Source: Asanoa sp040654855 (GTDB lineage Bacteria; Actinomycetota; Actinomycetes; Mycobacteriales; Micromonosporaceae). Taken from it: a DNA stretch of 64,000 nt. A program made the translations under genes and the position numbers. This document shows, one piece after another, positions 26,585 to 34,392 of this stretch. The stretch lies in assembly GCF_040654855.1 (NCBI RefSeq), contig NZ_JBFAIU010000005.1:7214-71213 (forward strand), given 5' to 3'. The notes under the pieces are model-generated. The model ran no database searches. It saw nothing but the letters and a program-made list of their open reading frames with translations, and was not told the origin of the DNA. Position 1 is the stretch's first letter. Every line of letters starts with the position of its first letter.

Positions 26585-28836
26585 CCCGAGGCTCCTGGTC
26601 GGTCGGGCGAGCCGTCGGCGCCCAGGCCGAACGCTCGAATCTGGCGGACAAGGCCACCGTCTACCGCGGGATCAGCGCATAACAAAGCGAGGTAGCGTTC
26701 GACGGCCAGTTGGGTTCCGGCGTTGACCTCGTCCAACAACGCCCTGTGGTCGCCCGCCTCGAATAGTGCAGCGGTCAGGTCGGTAGCGGCCTCCTCGTTG
26801 CCGCGGTCAGCGGCAGCACGAAGCTCCGCTAGGCCGCCATAGCTAGCCATCCGGAGATCGGTGTTGGCCTCGCCGATCCAGGCCAGATGGCGGGCGGCGG
26901 TCTGATCGCCTGATTCAGCGCGGTGCCCGAGCTCGTCGACCCGTCCGAGGGTAGCGAGCAGTTCGGCGAGGCGTGCGGCGGCGACCTGCTGGCCACTATT
27001 CGCGCGCTCGCGCAACTCGTCCAAGCAGCCACGATCGGCCAGGAGCTCCGCTAGATCCTCGGAGGCGACGGCGTCGCCGGTGGCAGCCCTCGTGCGTAAG
27101 GCGTCTGCGCGCCCGCCATCTGCGAGCAACTCTGCCAACAGTTCCGCCGCCCGCGGGTTCTCTGTCGCCGGCCCCCTGAACTCTTCGGCACGGGTCTGTA
27201 GCCGAACGAGATTTGCACGCAAAGCCCGTCGCTCGTCATCCTGGGGCGCGGCCGCCAACCACGCTTCGGCGACCCCGAGTGCCTCCACCAACCTGTCCTG
27301 GCGCCGCAACAGAGTAATGAGCTCCACAACGGCGGAAGGCTCGTGGATCTTGCGAAGCTTATCGAGAGCCGCCTCGGCATACCGGTACCGCATGCGGGCC
27401 AAGGCTGAGCTAGACAGCCGGCGGAGGTCGTTAGCGTCACGGACATGGGTGACCAGCGCGGCCCATAGGCTGTGGGGTGGGCACTCGACCCGGCGGATTC
27501 GGGCGAGGTGTTGCGTCAGGTAGTCGGCAACCATGTACCCGTCCACGCTTCCGCCTTGCTGGCCCGCCACAGGAGTCAGGGCCGAAACCGCCCCGTGCAG
27601 GTCGGCGGTGGCATGCCTAAGCGCGCGGTCCAGCCAGGATGACGGAGCTGCTACCCGATGTGCTGGCGACAGGTAACCAGCCATCGCCTCCGTCAACAGC
27701 TGGGCGGTGAGTGGGCCCTGTACGCCGAGCCGGCGTGCGTCGGCGGCGGCCGAGATGATCGCCTTGCCGTACGGGTCGGGTGCCTGCTCCCACGAGTTCA
27801 CCAGGTCGGGGCCTGCGGCGAGAACCTGGGTGAGTCCCGCATCCGAGCTTGTGAGAGCGATCCCGATCCGACTGTCGGTCGTCGCGAGCTCACCGGCCCG
27901 ATGCCGTTCGTCCCCCGAAAGAACATCCGGAACGGGAATCACGTCCGCGAACTCCAGCAGCAACCGATCGTCGGCATGGGTGTCGGTGCCGTCTGCTTGG
28001 CGGAGTTGCTTGCGGGCAAAGTAGTGGGTTGGCCAGAGAGTGCCCACCACGAGGATCCCGGCCCGGACGAGAGAGACGATGTCTGACTTGCGCAACGGCG
28101 GATCAGTGCCGAGGTACCGGTGCAGGTCGTCGAGCCACAGCACCGTTCGTTCGGTCGGCGTGGCCGTGAGCTCGTGTATCTCCTGTGTCCTCGTCGGCTG
28201 CACCACCCACCAGTCGGGCACGATGTTACGCACAGCTTCGAAAAGTGATCTGGTCTTGCCGCACGACGATGCACCCATCAGCAGAATGAACTTTCCGCGC
28301 TCGACCCCTCTGCCGATCAGGTCGTGGAGGCGCTCGTCGAAGTCGCGTGGTACATAGCCAGGCAAGTCATCAGAAGCATCGCCGGTCGAGATGGCCGGAT
28401 GAACTCCGAGTTCACGCGGAGACGCCTCGTCGAAGCGGCGTGAGTTGGCGGGCCCTTGCCCCACCGCTGCATTGATCCGTCGCCACACCTCCACGATCTG
28501 CCTGTGTTCGTCCGCAGGTACCTGCCAGGCCGCGAGCAGGCTCTCCAGGAAATCCTTCTTGACCGGCCGTTTGCCGCTCAGCACGTCACTGACCGTGCTG
28601 GTCGGCAGTTCACGCGACCGCGGGTCGGCCTTCGCCCTTGCCTTCCCGATGCGCTGAAGATCGGTGTAGCTCATTCCGGTTCGCGCATGGACAGCACTGA
28701 GATGAGCAGCGAGATCCGGCCAGCTGCGGATGGTTAAGAGATCGGCGATGGCGGCCGACGTCAGTGTGATCACCCCTCCGGCGCGCGCGTCGGATGTTCC
28801 GGGACAGCGTACGGAGTGGTCGACCGTGAGCACCAT
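26581..28836 (-). CDS. XRE helix-turn-helix / P-loop NTPase with C-terminal tandem repeats (STAND-like)
   Basis: 751 residues, first gene of the operon. The N-terminal helix-turn-helix (about 27-105) is of the actinobacterial XRE type (MSYTDLQRIGKARAK, then TSTVSDVLSGK). An NTPase follows: Walker A GASSCGKTR (188-196) and Walker B TVLWLDDLHR (231-240). The C-terminal half (about 520-735) has about five degenerate 35-residue helical repeats such as AELLADGGRADALRTRAATG and AELLADRGCLDELRERANSG, the Sel1/TPR-like array common in actinomycete signalling NTPases. Such architecture suggests a sensor that oligomerises when its repeat region recognises a trigger. The HTH may bind DNA or couple to autoregulation. 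ATG 28836 is used; a GTG at about 28773 just after GGAGGG is a plausible internal start. Confidence 0.8.
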   Translation of the reverse strand: MVLTVDHSVRCPGTSDARAGGVITLTSAAIADLLTIRSWPDLAAHLSAVHARTGMSYTDLQRIGKARAKADPRSRELPTSTVSDVLSGKRPVKKDFLESLLAAWQVPADEHRQIVEVWRRINAAVGQGPANSRRFDEASPRELGVHPAISTGDASDDLPGYVPRDFDERLHDLIGRGVERGKFILLMGASSCGKTRSLFEAVRNIVPDWWVVQPTRTQEIHELTATPTERTVLWLDDLHRYLGTDPPLRKSDIVSLVRAGILVVGTLWPTHYFARKQLRQADGTDTHADDRLLLEFADVIPVPDVLSGDERHRAGELATTDSRIGIALTSSDAGLTQVLAAGPDLVNSWEQAPDPYGKAIISAAADARRLGVQGPLTAQLLTEAMAGYLSPAHRVAAPSSWLDRALRHATADLHGAVSALTPVAGQQGGSVDGYMVADYLTQHLARIRRVECPPHSLWAALVTHVRDANDLRRLSSSALARMRYRYAEAALDKLRKIHEPSAVVELITLLRRQDRLVEALGVAEAWLAAAPQDDERRALRANLVRLQTRAEEFRGPATENPRAAELLAELLADGGRADALRTRAATGDAVASEDLAELLADRGCLDELRERANSGQQVAAARLAELLATLGRVDELGHRAESGDQTAARHLAWIGEANTDLRMASYGGLAELRAAADRGNEEAATDLTAALFEAGDHRALLDEVNAGTQLAVERYLALLCADPAVDGGLVRQIRAFGLGADGSPDRPGASG

Positions 28837-28980
28837 AGGCGCACCTCACCGGAACAGGTATCGGTTCGGCCCATCCGAGATCGACCGGGACCATCCCGGA
28901 GCATCGACCACTGGACATCGATCTTGCTGTCCTAGATCCCGATCCACTCAGGCGATTCGACGGCAAGCGGTGAGGTCCCG

Positions 28981-29373
28981 ATGCGACGAAATTCAGCACA
29001 CTGGCGGACGCGGGGTGACGCGTCCCCGACGCTCAACGTCCAGAAGGTGGTGGGATTGCTGGGGCGCTGTGGCATGAGCGTGCGAGCGTACGACATCGAG
29101 TGCGTCACTGCATTGCACGGCACCAATGGGAGTCCTGCCTACGGCGCCAGCCCCCACGACGGGTACGGTCGTCCGCTTGTTGGTCGGCGCGGCCGCCCGC
29201 TCATCCTGGTGTCGAGTCTGGCACTGAAAGATATTGAGACCGCAGTAGTTACCATTTTCCACGAGATCGCGCATCACAGGTCGTATCGAGTGGTCGGCCA
29301 CTGTGGCAGCGAAGCGGCGGCAGAGCTTTTCGGTCAGCGGAAGTACGAGCTGTTCGCGCGGAACCAGGTTTAG
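28981..29373 (+). CDS. Small HExxH zinc metallopeptidase-like protein
   Basis: 130 residues. The C-terminal half has the zinc motif HEIAH (H94, E95, H98) preceded by VVTIF and followed 13 residues later by GSEAAAE, whose E111 could be the third metal ligand; this resembles ImmA/IrrE-like peptidases and related small metalloproteins. The N-terminal 45 residues are not conserved-looking. ATG 28981 with GTGAGG upstream. Divergent from the four-gene operon across 144 bp, so both could share a regulatory region; ImmA-type peptidases typically cleave an XRE repressor, and the operon begins with an XRE-domain protein. That functional link is inferred. Confidence 0.7.
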   Translation: MRRNSAHWRTRGDASPTLNVQKVVGLLGRCGMSVRAYDIECVTALHGTNGSPAYGASPHDGYGRPLVGRRGRPLILVSSLALKDIETAVVTIFHEIAHHRSYRVVGHCGSEAAAELFGQRKYELFARNQV

Positions 29374-29685
29374 CCGACGAAACGCGAGAAAGGCGCGACG
29401 CCGACGCGGTCGGTGACACCAAGATTCCCCGTGCCTTCTTTGTTGACGGCCTACGGCGTTGATGCATCCGATATTTAAGTTTAGGATCCGTTGTTGTTGC
29501 TGTAGCGGAGAGAGGATCGCTCCACGGGTGATCGAACGTCCCGCACCTCCGCCGGACGGCTCCGGATTCACTACATAATGTGCCCTGACAGCGGCGCCAC
29601 GGCGCGTGGACTTGCTAGTTGCCTGCGGAAAACGCCGGACGCGCATGGGCCGGCGACGGACTCAGCGAAGCGACGCCGCCAGCGA
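29374..29685. other. Island right edge, non-coding
   Basis: About 310 bp between the small peptidase and the right repeat. Both strands carry only short GC-driven frames. No RNA gene or integrase remnant recognised. Confidence 0.4.
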
Positions 29686-29736
29686 ACTACGGATCAGAAG
29701 GTTAGGGGTTCGAGTCCCTTCGGGCGCGCAAGATCG
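29686..29736. repeat. attR-like direct repeat, copy of tRNA-Arg 3' half
   Basis: Identical to 10964-11014. It contains the anticodon loop, T-arm and acceptor 3' side of tRNA-Arg(ACG) but no 5' half, so it is not a tRNA gene. It marks the right boundary of the island. Confidence 0.92.
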
Positions 29737-29739
29737 GAA

Positions 29740-29776
29740 GGCGTTCGACCAGCGAAAGCGGTCGAGCGCCTTTTTT
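29740..29776 (+). terminator. Original tRNA-Arg terminator, now beyond the island
   Basis: Stem GGCGTTCGACC / GGTCGAGCGCC with a 9-nt loop, followed by TTTTTTG. It lies immediately after the right repeat, so it probably terminated tRNA-Arg before the island was inserted. Confidence 0.8.
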
Positions 29777-29825
29777 GTTCACTTTGGAGCTTGGCGATAC
29801 GGGTCCAGCACGCGGCCCAGGGCGT

Positions 29826-29869
29826 GTCAACCTTGGTTGACGACCGGATGCTTGTCAACTAAAGTTGAC
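29826..29869. promoter_or_regulatory. Tandem palindromic operators upstream of the DUF998 gene
   Basis: GTCAACCTTGGTTGAC (29826-29841, perfect 16-bp palindrome) and GTCAACTAAAGTTGAC (29854-29869), centres 28 bp apart. The second ends two bases before the ATG at 29872, so a bound regulator would cover the start. Confidence 0.7.
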
Positions 29870-29871
29870 GG

Positions 29872-30576
29872 ATGACCGGCATCCAGACTTTGGTCGCCGC
29901 CGCGACCCCTGCCCCGCCCCCACGCAGACCCAACCGACTACTGATCGCCGGCCTGCTCGCCGGCCCGCTGTTCGTCGTCACGTTCCTGATAGCCGGAGCG
30001 ACCCGGGACGGCTACGACCCCATGCGTCATCCCGTCAGTTCGCTGTCGCTGGGCGACGCCGGCTGGGTTCAGACGGCCAACTTCCTCGTCGCCGGCGTGC
30101 TCAGCATCGTCTTCGCGGTGGGGCTGCGCCGCAGCTTGAGGCCCGGACCAGGAGCGGCAGCAGGGCCCCTGCTGATCGCCGTCTGGGGCATCGGGCTGTT
30201 GGGTGCCGGCGTCTTCCGCACCGATCCGATCAGCGGCTATCCAGCCGGCACCCCGCCAACCCCGGATCCCGCGAGCTGGCACGGCGTCCTGCACGACATG
30301 GTTTTCTCCCTGCCCGGCTTCGCCGCGTTCGGCGCGGCGATGCTCGTCCTCGCCTACGCCTTCGCGAAACGGCACGCCACCGGCTGGGCCATCTACTCAG
30401 GACTGAGTGGCATCGCGTTCGTCGTCCTGTTCGTGCTCACCAGCGCGGGCTTCGCCCAGAACCTCGACACCGCGGGCCTCCTGCAACGCATCACCGTCGG
30501 CATCGGGTGGCTTTGGCTCACCGCCCTCGCCGTTCGGCAAATGACGGCCGCCTCAGTTGCCGACGCCGAGCGTTGA
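29872..30576 (+). CDS. DUF998-family integral membrane protein
   Basis: 234 residues with about six hydrophobic segments. The pattern DGYDPMRHPVSSLSLG then a loop and HD(M/L)xF near the middle (LHDMVFSLPG) is characteristic of DUF998 proteins, and the N-terminal tail before the first helix is short and Pro-rich. The cellular role of the family is unknown. Start is ATG 29872, right behind two operator-like palindromes, with no obvious ribosome site, which suggests a leaderless transcript. First gene to the right of the island; overlaps the 3' end of the convergent aldo/keto reductase gene. Confidence 0.82.
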   Translation: MTGIQTLVAAATPAPPPRRPNRLLIAGLLAGPLFVVTFLIAGATRDGYDPMRHPVSSLSLGDAGWVQTANFLVAGVLSIVFAVGLRRSLRPGPGAAAGPLLIAVWGIGLLGAGVFRTDPISGYPAGTPPTPDPASWHGVLHDMVFSLPGFAAFGAAMLVLAYAFAKRHATGWAIYSGLSGIAFVVLFVLTSAGFAQNLDTAGLLQRITVGIGWLWLTALAVRQMTAASVADAER

Positions 30577-31548
30577 CATCCAGGCCGACGGGTAGCGGTC
30601 GCCGTGGGCCGCGCCGGCCGGCACCGCCTTTTCGATCTCGGCCAGGTCGTCTGCCGTCAGCTTGAGCTCCGCCGCGGGCAGCGCCTCGGCCAGCCGCTCG
30701 CGGCTGCGGGCACCGACCAGCGGCACGATGTCGTCGCCCTGCGCCGCTACCCACGCGATCGCGAGCTGTGCGACGGTGCACCCCCGAGCCGAGGCGACCC
30801 GGCGCAGCGCCTCGACCAGGGCCAGGTTGTGTTCCACGTTCCCGCTCGCGAACCGCGGGCTCAGGCCGCGGTGGTCGCCCGGCCCGGCGACGCGGTCGGC
30901 GCTCCAGTGGCCCGAGATGAGCCCGCGCCCCAGCACCCCGTACGCGGTCAGACCGATCCCCAGCTCGCGCAGCGTAGGCAGAACATCAGCCTCGACCGCC
31001 CGGGACAGCAGCGAATACTCGATCTGCAGATCAGCGATCGGGTGTACGGCATGCGCCCGCCGAACAGTCGCCGCGTCGACTTCTGAGAGGCCGACGTGCC
31101 GCACGTACCCAGCGTCGATCATCTCCTTGATCGCGCCCACCGTTTCCTCGATCGGCACCGCAGGGTCCAGCCGCGCGGGCCGGTACACGTCGATGTAGTC
31201 GGTGCCCAGCCGGTTCAGCGAGTACGCCAGGAAGTTGCGCACCGCCTCCGGCCGGCTGTCCTGCCCGCCGAACTCGTTGCCCGGCCCGCGCTGCTGCCCG
31301 AACTTGACGCTCAGCCGATAGCTGTCCCGGTCACGACCGCGCAGTGCCTCCGCGAGCAGCAGCTCGTTGTGGCCCATGGCATAGAAGTCGGCGGTGTCGA
31401 TCAGTGTGATCCCCGCGTCCAGCGCGGCGTGCACCGTGGCGATGGCCTCGGTGCGGTCGGCGGCGCCGTACGCGCCGGACATGCTCATCGCTCCCAGACC
31501 CAGCGCGGAAACGGCCGGTCCGGTGCTCCCCAAGGTTCGTGTCTGCAT
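30553..31548 (-). CDS. Aldo/keto reductase
   Basis: 331 residues, (alpha/beta)8 NADPH-dependent reductase of aldehydes and ketones. Catalytic tetrad elements are visible: DTADFY (Asp/Tyr), SVKFG (Lys), and the NADP-binding C-terminal ALRGRDRDS...PLVGARSRERLAEA. Start ATG 31548. It is divergent from the MmyB-type regulator at 31651, a gene pair repeated as a remnant inside the island (16592-16899); the regulator probably controls it. Soluble; substrate unknown. Confidence 0.9.
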   Translation of the reverse strand: MQTRTLGSTGPAVSALGLGAMSMSGAYGAADRTEAIATVHAALDAGITLIDTADFYAMGHNELLLAEALRGRDRDSYRLSVKFGQQRGPGNEFGGQDSRPEAVRNFLAYSLNRLGTDYIDVYRPARLDPAVPIEETVGAIKEMIDAGYVRHVGLSEVDAATVRRAHAVHPIADLQIEYSLLSRAVEADVLPTLRELGIGLTAYGVLGRGLISGHWSADRVAGPGDHRGLSPRFASGNVEHNLALVEALRRVASARGCTVAQLAIAWVAAQGDDIVPLVGARSRERLAEALPAAELKLTADDLAEIEKAVPAGAAHGDRYPSAWMSTLGVGN

Positions 31549-31650
31549 GCCACCTACGCTGCGCCCGCCGCGGACGGGCGGGAAGAGAGCGTTCATCGTG
31601 GGAGAGCCGCTCCCTGGATCGTCCCGCCGCTCGCGAGGGAGCATGGGGTC

Positions 31651-32505
31651 ATGCAGCGTGACCAGCTGGCCGACTTCCTGCGCCGACGTCGCGAGGCGAT
31701 CCGCCCGGCCGAGGTCGGCATCGCGGACGGTCCCCGCCGCCGCACCGCCGGCCTGCGCCGGGAAGAGGTGGCCATGATCGCCGGCATGTCGGTCGACTAT
31801 GTCGTACGCCTCGAGCAAGGTCGCAGCAGTCAGCCCTCGACCCAGCTGCTCGGTGCGTTGGCCCGGGCGTTGCGCCTGTCCGACGACGAGCGCGACCACC
31901 TGTTCCGCCTGGCCGGCCACCAGCCACCACCGGCCGACGGGGTGGCCCGCATGGCCCGCGCCGGCCTGATCCGCATGCTCGACCTGCTCGGCGACACCCC
32001 CGCCCTGGTGCTCTCCGACCTGGGCGAGATCCTCGCCCAGAACCGGGCGGCCGTCCTGCTGATGGGCGACCTCACCGGCTTCACCGGCGACCGCCGGTAC
32101 CTGGCATATCGCTGGTTCACCGACCCCGCCGCCCGCGCCGCCGCGACGCCCGAGGAGGAGCAGCGACACGCCCGCGAGATCGTGGCCGATCTTCGTGCGG
32201 CCGTGGGCCGCCGGTCCGGCGACCCGGCCGTCGCCAAGCTCGTCGACCGCCTGCACGCCGAAAGCGCCGATTTCCGCGAGCTCTGGACCGAACACGAGGT
32301 CGCGGTACGGCGCGCCGACCGCAAGACCTTCGTCCACCCACGTGTCGGCCGCCTGACGATGGACTGCGAAACCCTGGTCACCCCCGACCTGGGCCAGCAA
32401 CTGCTGGTCCTCACGCCGGCGGACACCGAGGCCCGCGAACGGCTCGACCTGCTGCGCGTGCTGGGCGTGGAAGAGTTCCCCGTGGGGGACACACAAGAAC
32501 GTTGA
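31651..32505 (+). CDS. MmyB-type XRE transcriptional regulator
   Basis: 284 residues. N-terminal helix-turn-helix (about 27-80, RTAGLRREEVAMIAGMSVDYVVRLEQG) and the C-terminal MmyB-like ligand-binding domain (TPALVLSDLGEILAQNRAA through HEVAVRRADRKTFVHP and MDCETLVTPD). Such proteins usually repress the adjacent divergent oxidoreductase gene and respond to a fatty-acid-like ligand. The ATG at 31651 follows GCGAGGGAG. A frameshifted C-terminal copy of the same type is in the island at 16664-16899. Its ligand is not known. Confidence 0.88.
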   Translation: MQRDQLADFLRRRREAIRPAEVGIADGPRRRTAGLRREEVAMIAGMSVDYVVRLEQGRSSQPSTQLLGALARALRLSDDERDHLFRLAGHQPPPADGVARMARAGLIRMLDLLGDTPALVLSDLGEILAQNRAAVLLMGDLTGFTGDRRYLAYRWFTDPAARAAATPEEEQRHAREIVADLRAAVGRRSGDPAVAKLVDRLHAESADFRELWTEHEVAVRRADRKTFVHPRVGRLTMDCETLVTPDLGQQLLVLTPADTEARERLDLLRVLGVEEFPVGDTQER

Positions 32506-32511
32506 CGGTGG

Positions 32512-32877
32512 TCAATGTGCCGCCTGATCCATCAACGTCGGCCCGGTCGGCGACAACAGCACCGGCACCAGGTCGCGGAGCGCCGCCGCCTGTCGGGCCA
32601 GCGACGCTGCCATCCCGACCCGGGTCTGCGCACTGATCGGCAGGCCTACGGCCGTCAGGGCGCCCAGCGGGGCGTACACCTCGAAGCGTTTGATGACGGT
32701 TTCGACGGTCTTGTTGCGGAGGTCGAGCCCGACCCAGATCGACCACGGCCCAGCCGCATAACCCACCAACTCGTCCTCCGCGAGGTCCGGGCCGATGAAG
32801 CCGAACTCCGCCACCAGGAACGCGAACCGGGCAACGACGTCGTCGGCAAAGTGTTCGGCGCGCGCGTCCCGACTCAT
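32512..32877 (-). CDS. Hypothetical protein (121 aa)
   Basis: Not a family I recognise. Composition is acidic/hydrophobic with aromatic motifs FAFLVAEFGFIGPDL and AAGPWSIWVGLDLRN and a Thr/Leu-rich tail, compatible with a small soluble alpha/beta protein. Translation starts at ATG 32877 inside the end of the upstream gene (ATGA overlap), forming a two-gene operon with the small Cys-rich protein. No paralog or enzyme motif is visible. Confidence 0.65.
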   Translation of the reverse strand: MSRDARAEHFADDVVARFAFLVAEFGFIGPDLAEDELVGYAAGPWSIWVGLDLRNKTVETVIKRFEVYAPLGALTAVGLPISAQTRVGMAASLARQAAALRDLVPVLLSPTGPTLMDQAAH

Positions 32878-33107
32878 CGCCCGGATCCCGACGGCCGGTG
32901 CAGGTAGCGCCTGGCTTCCTCCACAGTGGCCGGACGCGTCGGCTCGCGCAGGTCCTCGACACGGAACCGGCCGTGGGCGAGGTCGGCAGGGTCCCGGTAG
33001 CCGGTCAGGCACTCCGCACACTCCAGGAAGAGGCCCGAGATCTCGCCCATGGTGTAGAGCATCAGGCCGTTCGAGCAGACCTGACAGTCGACGTTCGCGA
33101 TGAGCAT
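32874..33107 (-). CDS. Small zinc-ribbon-like hypothetical protein
   Basis: 77 residues. Two Cys pairs (CQVCSNG and ECAEC) spaced about 18 residues apart could bind zinc, then a Tyr/Asp-rich middle and a basic C-terminus. ATG at 33107 with a TGA-ATG overlap to the next gene. Probably acts with that gene. Family unknown. Confidence 0.6.
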   Translation of the reverse strand: MLIANVDCQVCSNGLMLYTMGEISGLFLECAECLTGYRDPADLAHGRFRVEDLREPTRPATVEEARRYLHRPSGSGR

Positions 33108-33171
33108 GCCGGCTCAGTACCCAGATCCACGCCGATAACTGACACAATGCGGCGTGCGCACACGCTTACGC

Positions 33172-33645
33172 ATGATCAGAGTGACGACCACGGCCGTTCA
33201 CGTCAAAGAGTCGGCCACCGTCGAACTGCCGCGGAGTGCCGACGACGTCTTCTCCTTCATGTGGGACCCGGCGTCTTCACTCACGCTCTTCGAGGCAGTC
33301 GAAACAGCAGCCGTTCTGCCAGGTCGCCAAGGGATCGGCGAGATACAGGCGTTCGTCGAGCGGACCCCGGCCGGCCGAATCGGTGTCCTGCACGAGGTGC
33401 TCGAGTTCGACCACGGTCGGCGCGCGGTGACCCGTAGCCTCGTCGGCTTGTGTCCCACCTGGGGCGCGCTCACCGTCGAGCCGCTCGGGCCGAACGCATG
33501 CCGACTGACCCAGGAGTTCTGGGCAGACCTCCCGGCGGGGGTGCCGGCCGGGACGGACAAGCAGCTCCGCGAAGGCTTCCGGCAGCGGCTGCAATCCCTG
33601 GTGCGCCAGCTGGCTCAGCCGGCCAGCACGCCGCCTTCGATGTAG
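33172..33645 (+). CDS. SRPBCC/START-like ligand-binding protein
   Basis: 157 residues from ATG 33172 (an upstream GTG at 33154 is possible). The opening KESATVELPRSADDVFSFMWDP is the classic first strand-helix of SRPBCC proteins, followed by alternating strands and a C-terminal helix (LREGFRQRLQSLVRQL) that closes the hydrophobic cavity. It would bind a small lipophilic ligand; enzymatic activity (cyclase/dehydratase) cannot be told. The gene's last 31 bp overlap the convergent SDR. Confidence 0.8.
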   Translation: MIRVTTTAVHVKESATVELPRSADDVFSFMWDPASSLTLFEAVETAAVLPGRQGIGEIQAFVERTPAGRIGVLHEVLEFDHGRRAVTRSLVGLCPTWGALTVEPLGPNACRLTQEFWADLPAGVPAGTDKQLREGFRQRLQSLVRQLAQPASTPPSM

Positions 33646-34301
33646 AGCTCCTGGGCGTTCACGCCGCCGTTGCGGAGGAGGAAGTCCGTGGCGTCGACGA
33701 TCTCCGAAACCGTCACCAGGCGGCCGAGTGGCGTGCGGGCCACGTGCGGGTGGTCCGGCATGTCGCGCCACTTCGGACTGTCGCCCACGATGCCCGGGTG
33801 GAGCACGTTCACGCGGTGCGGAGCGATCTGCACCGCCAGCGACCGCGCCAGGCCGCCGAGGCCCGCGTTGTGGGTCGTGACCGCCGTCGAGCCCGGGTAC
33901 GGGCGGTCCGCGGCCACCCCGCCGAACAGGACCACCGCGGCGCCCGGGCGGAAGTGGGGGCGCAGCACGCGTACCACCTCGGCATAGCCGACCAGCTTGA
34001 TCGTGTGGGCGGTGACCGCCGCGTCCACGTCGAACGCGTCGAGGGTGTTCGGCACCTGACTCGTGGCCGTGACGACCAGGTGGTCGACCTCGGTGACCTC
34101 GGCCAGCGCAGCCGCGATGGTCGACGGCTCGGCCAGGTCCACCGCGAGGCCCCGGACGCCGGCGCCGAGCGACGCGGCCGCCGACTCGGCGCGGGCCTTG
34201 TCGCGGCTCGTGACCACGACCTCGTCACCACGCGCGGTCAGATGAGCCGCTACGGCCAGGCCAAGTCCGCCGGTGCCACCGACCACGATCGCCGTTCCCA
34301 T
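33615..34301 (-). CDS. Short-chain dehydrogenase/reductase
   Basis: 228 residues. Rossmann motif GGTGGLG near the N-terminus (residues 8-14), then LVVTATS in the NNAG position and no clear Tyr-x3-Lys at the usual site: the stretch AVTTHNAGLGGLARSLAVQIAP replaces YxxxK with a His/Asn pattern. So it is an atypical SDR that may lack normal catalysis. It faces the TetR gene at 34393 across two operator palindromes, so TetR control is likely. ATG 34301. Confidence 0.82.
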   Translation of the reverse strand: MGTAIVVGGTGGLGLAVAAHLTARGDEVVVTSRDKARAESAAASLGAGVRGLAVDLAEPSTIAAALAEVTEVDHLVVTATSQVPNTLDAFDVDAAVTAHTIKLVGYAEVVRVLRPHFRPGAAVVLFGGVAADRPYPGSTAVTTHNAGLGGLARSLAVQIAPHRVNVLHPGIVGDSPKWRDMPDHPHVARTPLGRLVTVSEIVDATDFLLRNGGVNAQELYIEGGVLAG

Positions 34302-34344
34302 GCGCGCAACAGTGCCACGGCCGGTCCTTACCGACCCGCGATCG

Positions 34345-34381
34345 TGACCATGGTCATCCAGGAACGGGAACTTCGAGTTCC
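34345..34381. promoter_or_regulatory. Two palindromic operators between SDR and TetR genes
   Basis: TGACCATGGTCA (34345-34356, perfect 12-bp palindrome) and GGAACTTCGAGTTCC (34367-34381, 6-bp arms around TCG). They lie in the 91-bp divergent gap and are suited to autoregulation by the adjacent TetR protein. Confidence 0.65.
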
Positions 34382-34392
34382 GTTTCGCTACG

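Larger units (their letters stand above)
11015..29736. mobile_element. Genomic island integrated at tRNA-Arg(ACG), about 18.7 kb, defence-rich, no integrase seen
   Basis: Bounded by the 51-bp direct repeat in tRNA-Arg and its copy. Cargo in order: PD-(D/E)XK protein, GmrSD-like restriction enzyme, IS481-family element, pseudogene remnants, a 1304-residue PD-(D/E)XK protein, a four-gene ATPase/nuclease operon and a small HExxH peptidase. The remaining chromosome resumes with a different hairpin terminator at 29740. I find no tyrosine or serine recombinase, excisionase, relaxase or replication gene between the repeats, so the island has either lost its integrase or is mobilised in trans. Confidence 0.88.

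Noticed and set aside
29686..29736. Second tRNA-Arg gene
   Set aside because: Only the anticodon loop to acceptor 3' side is present; the 5' half is absent, so it is the att copy.
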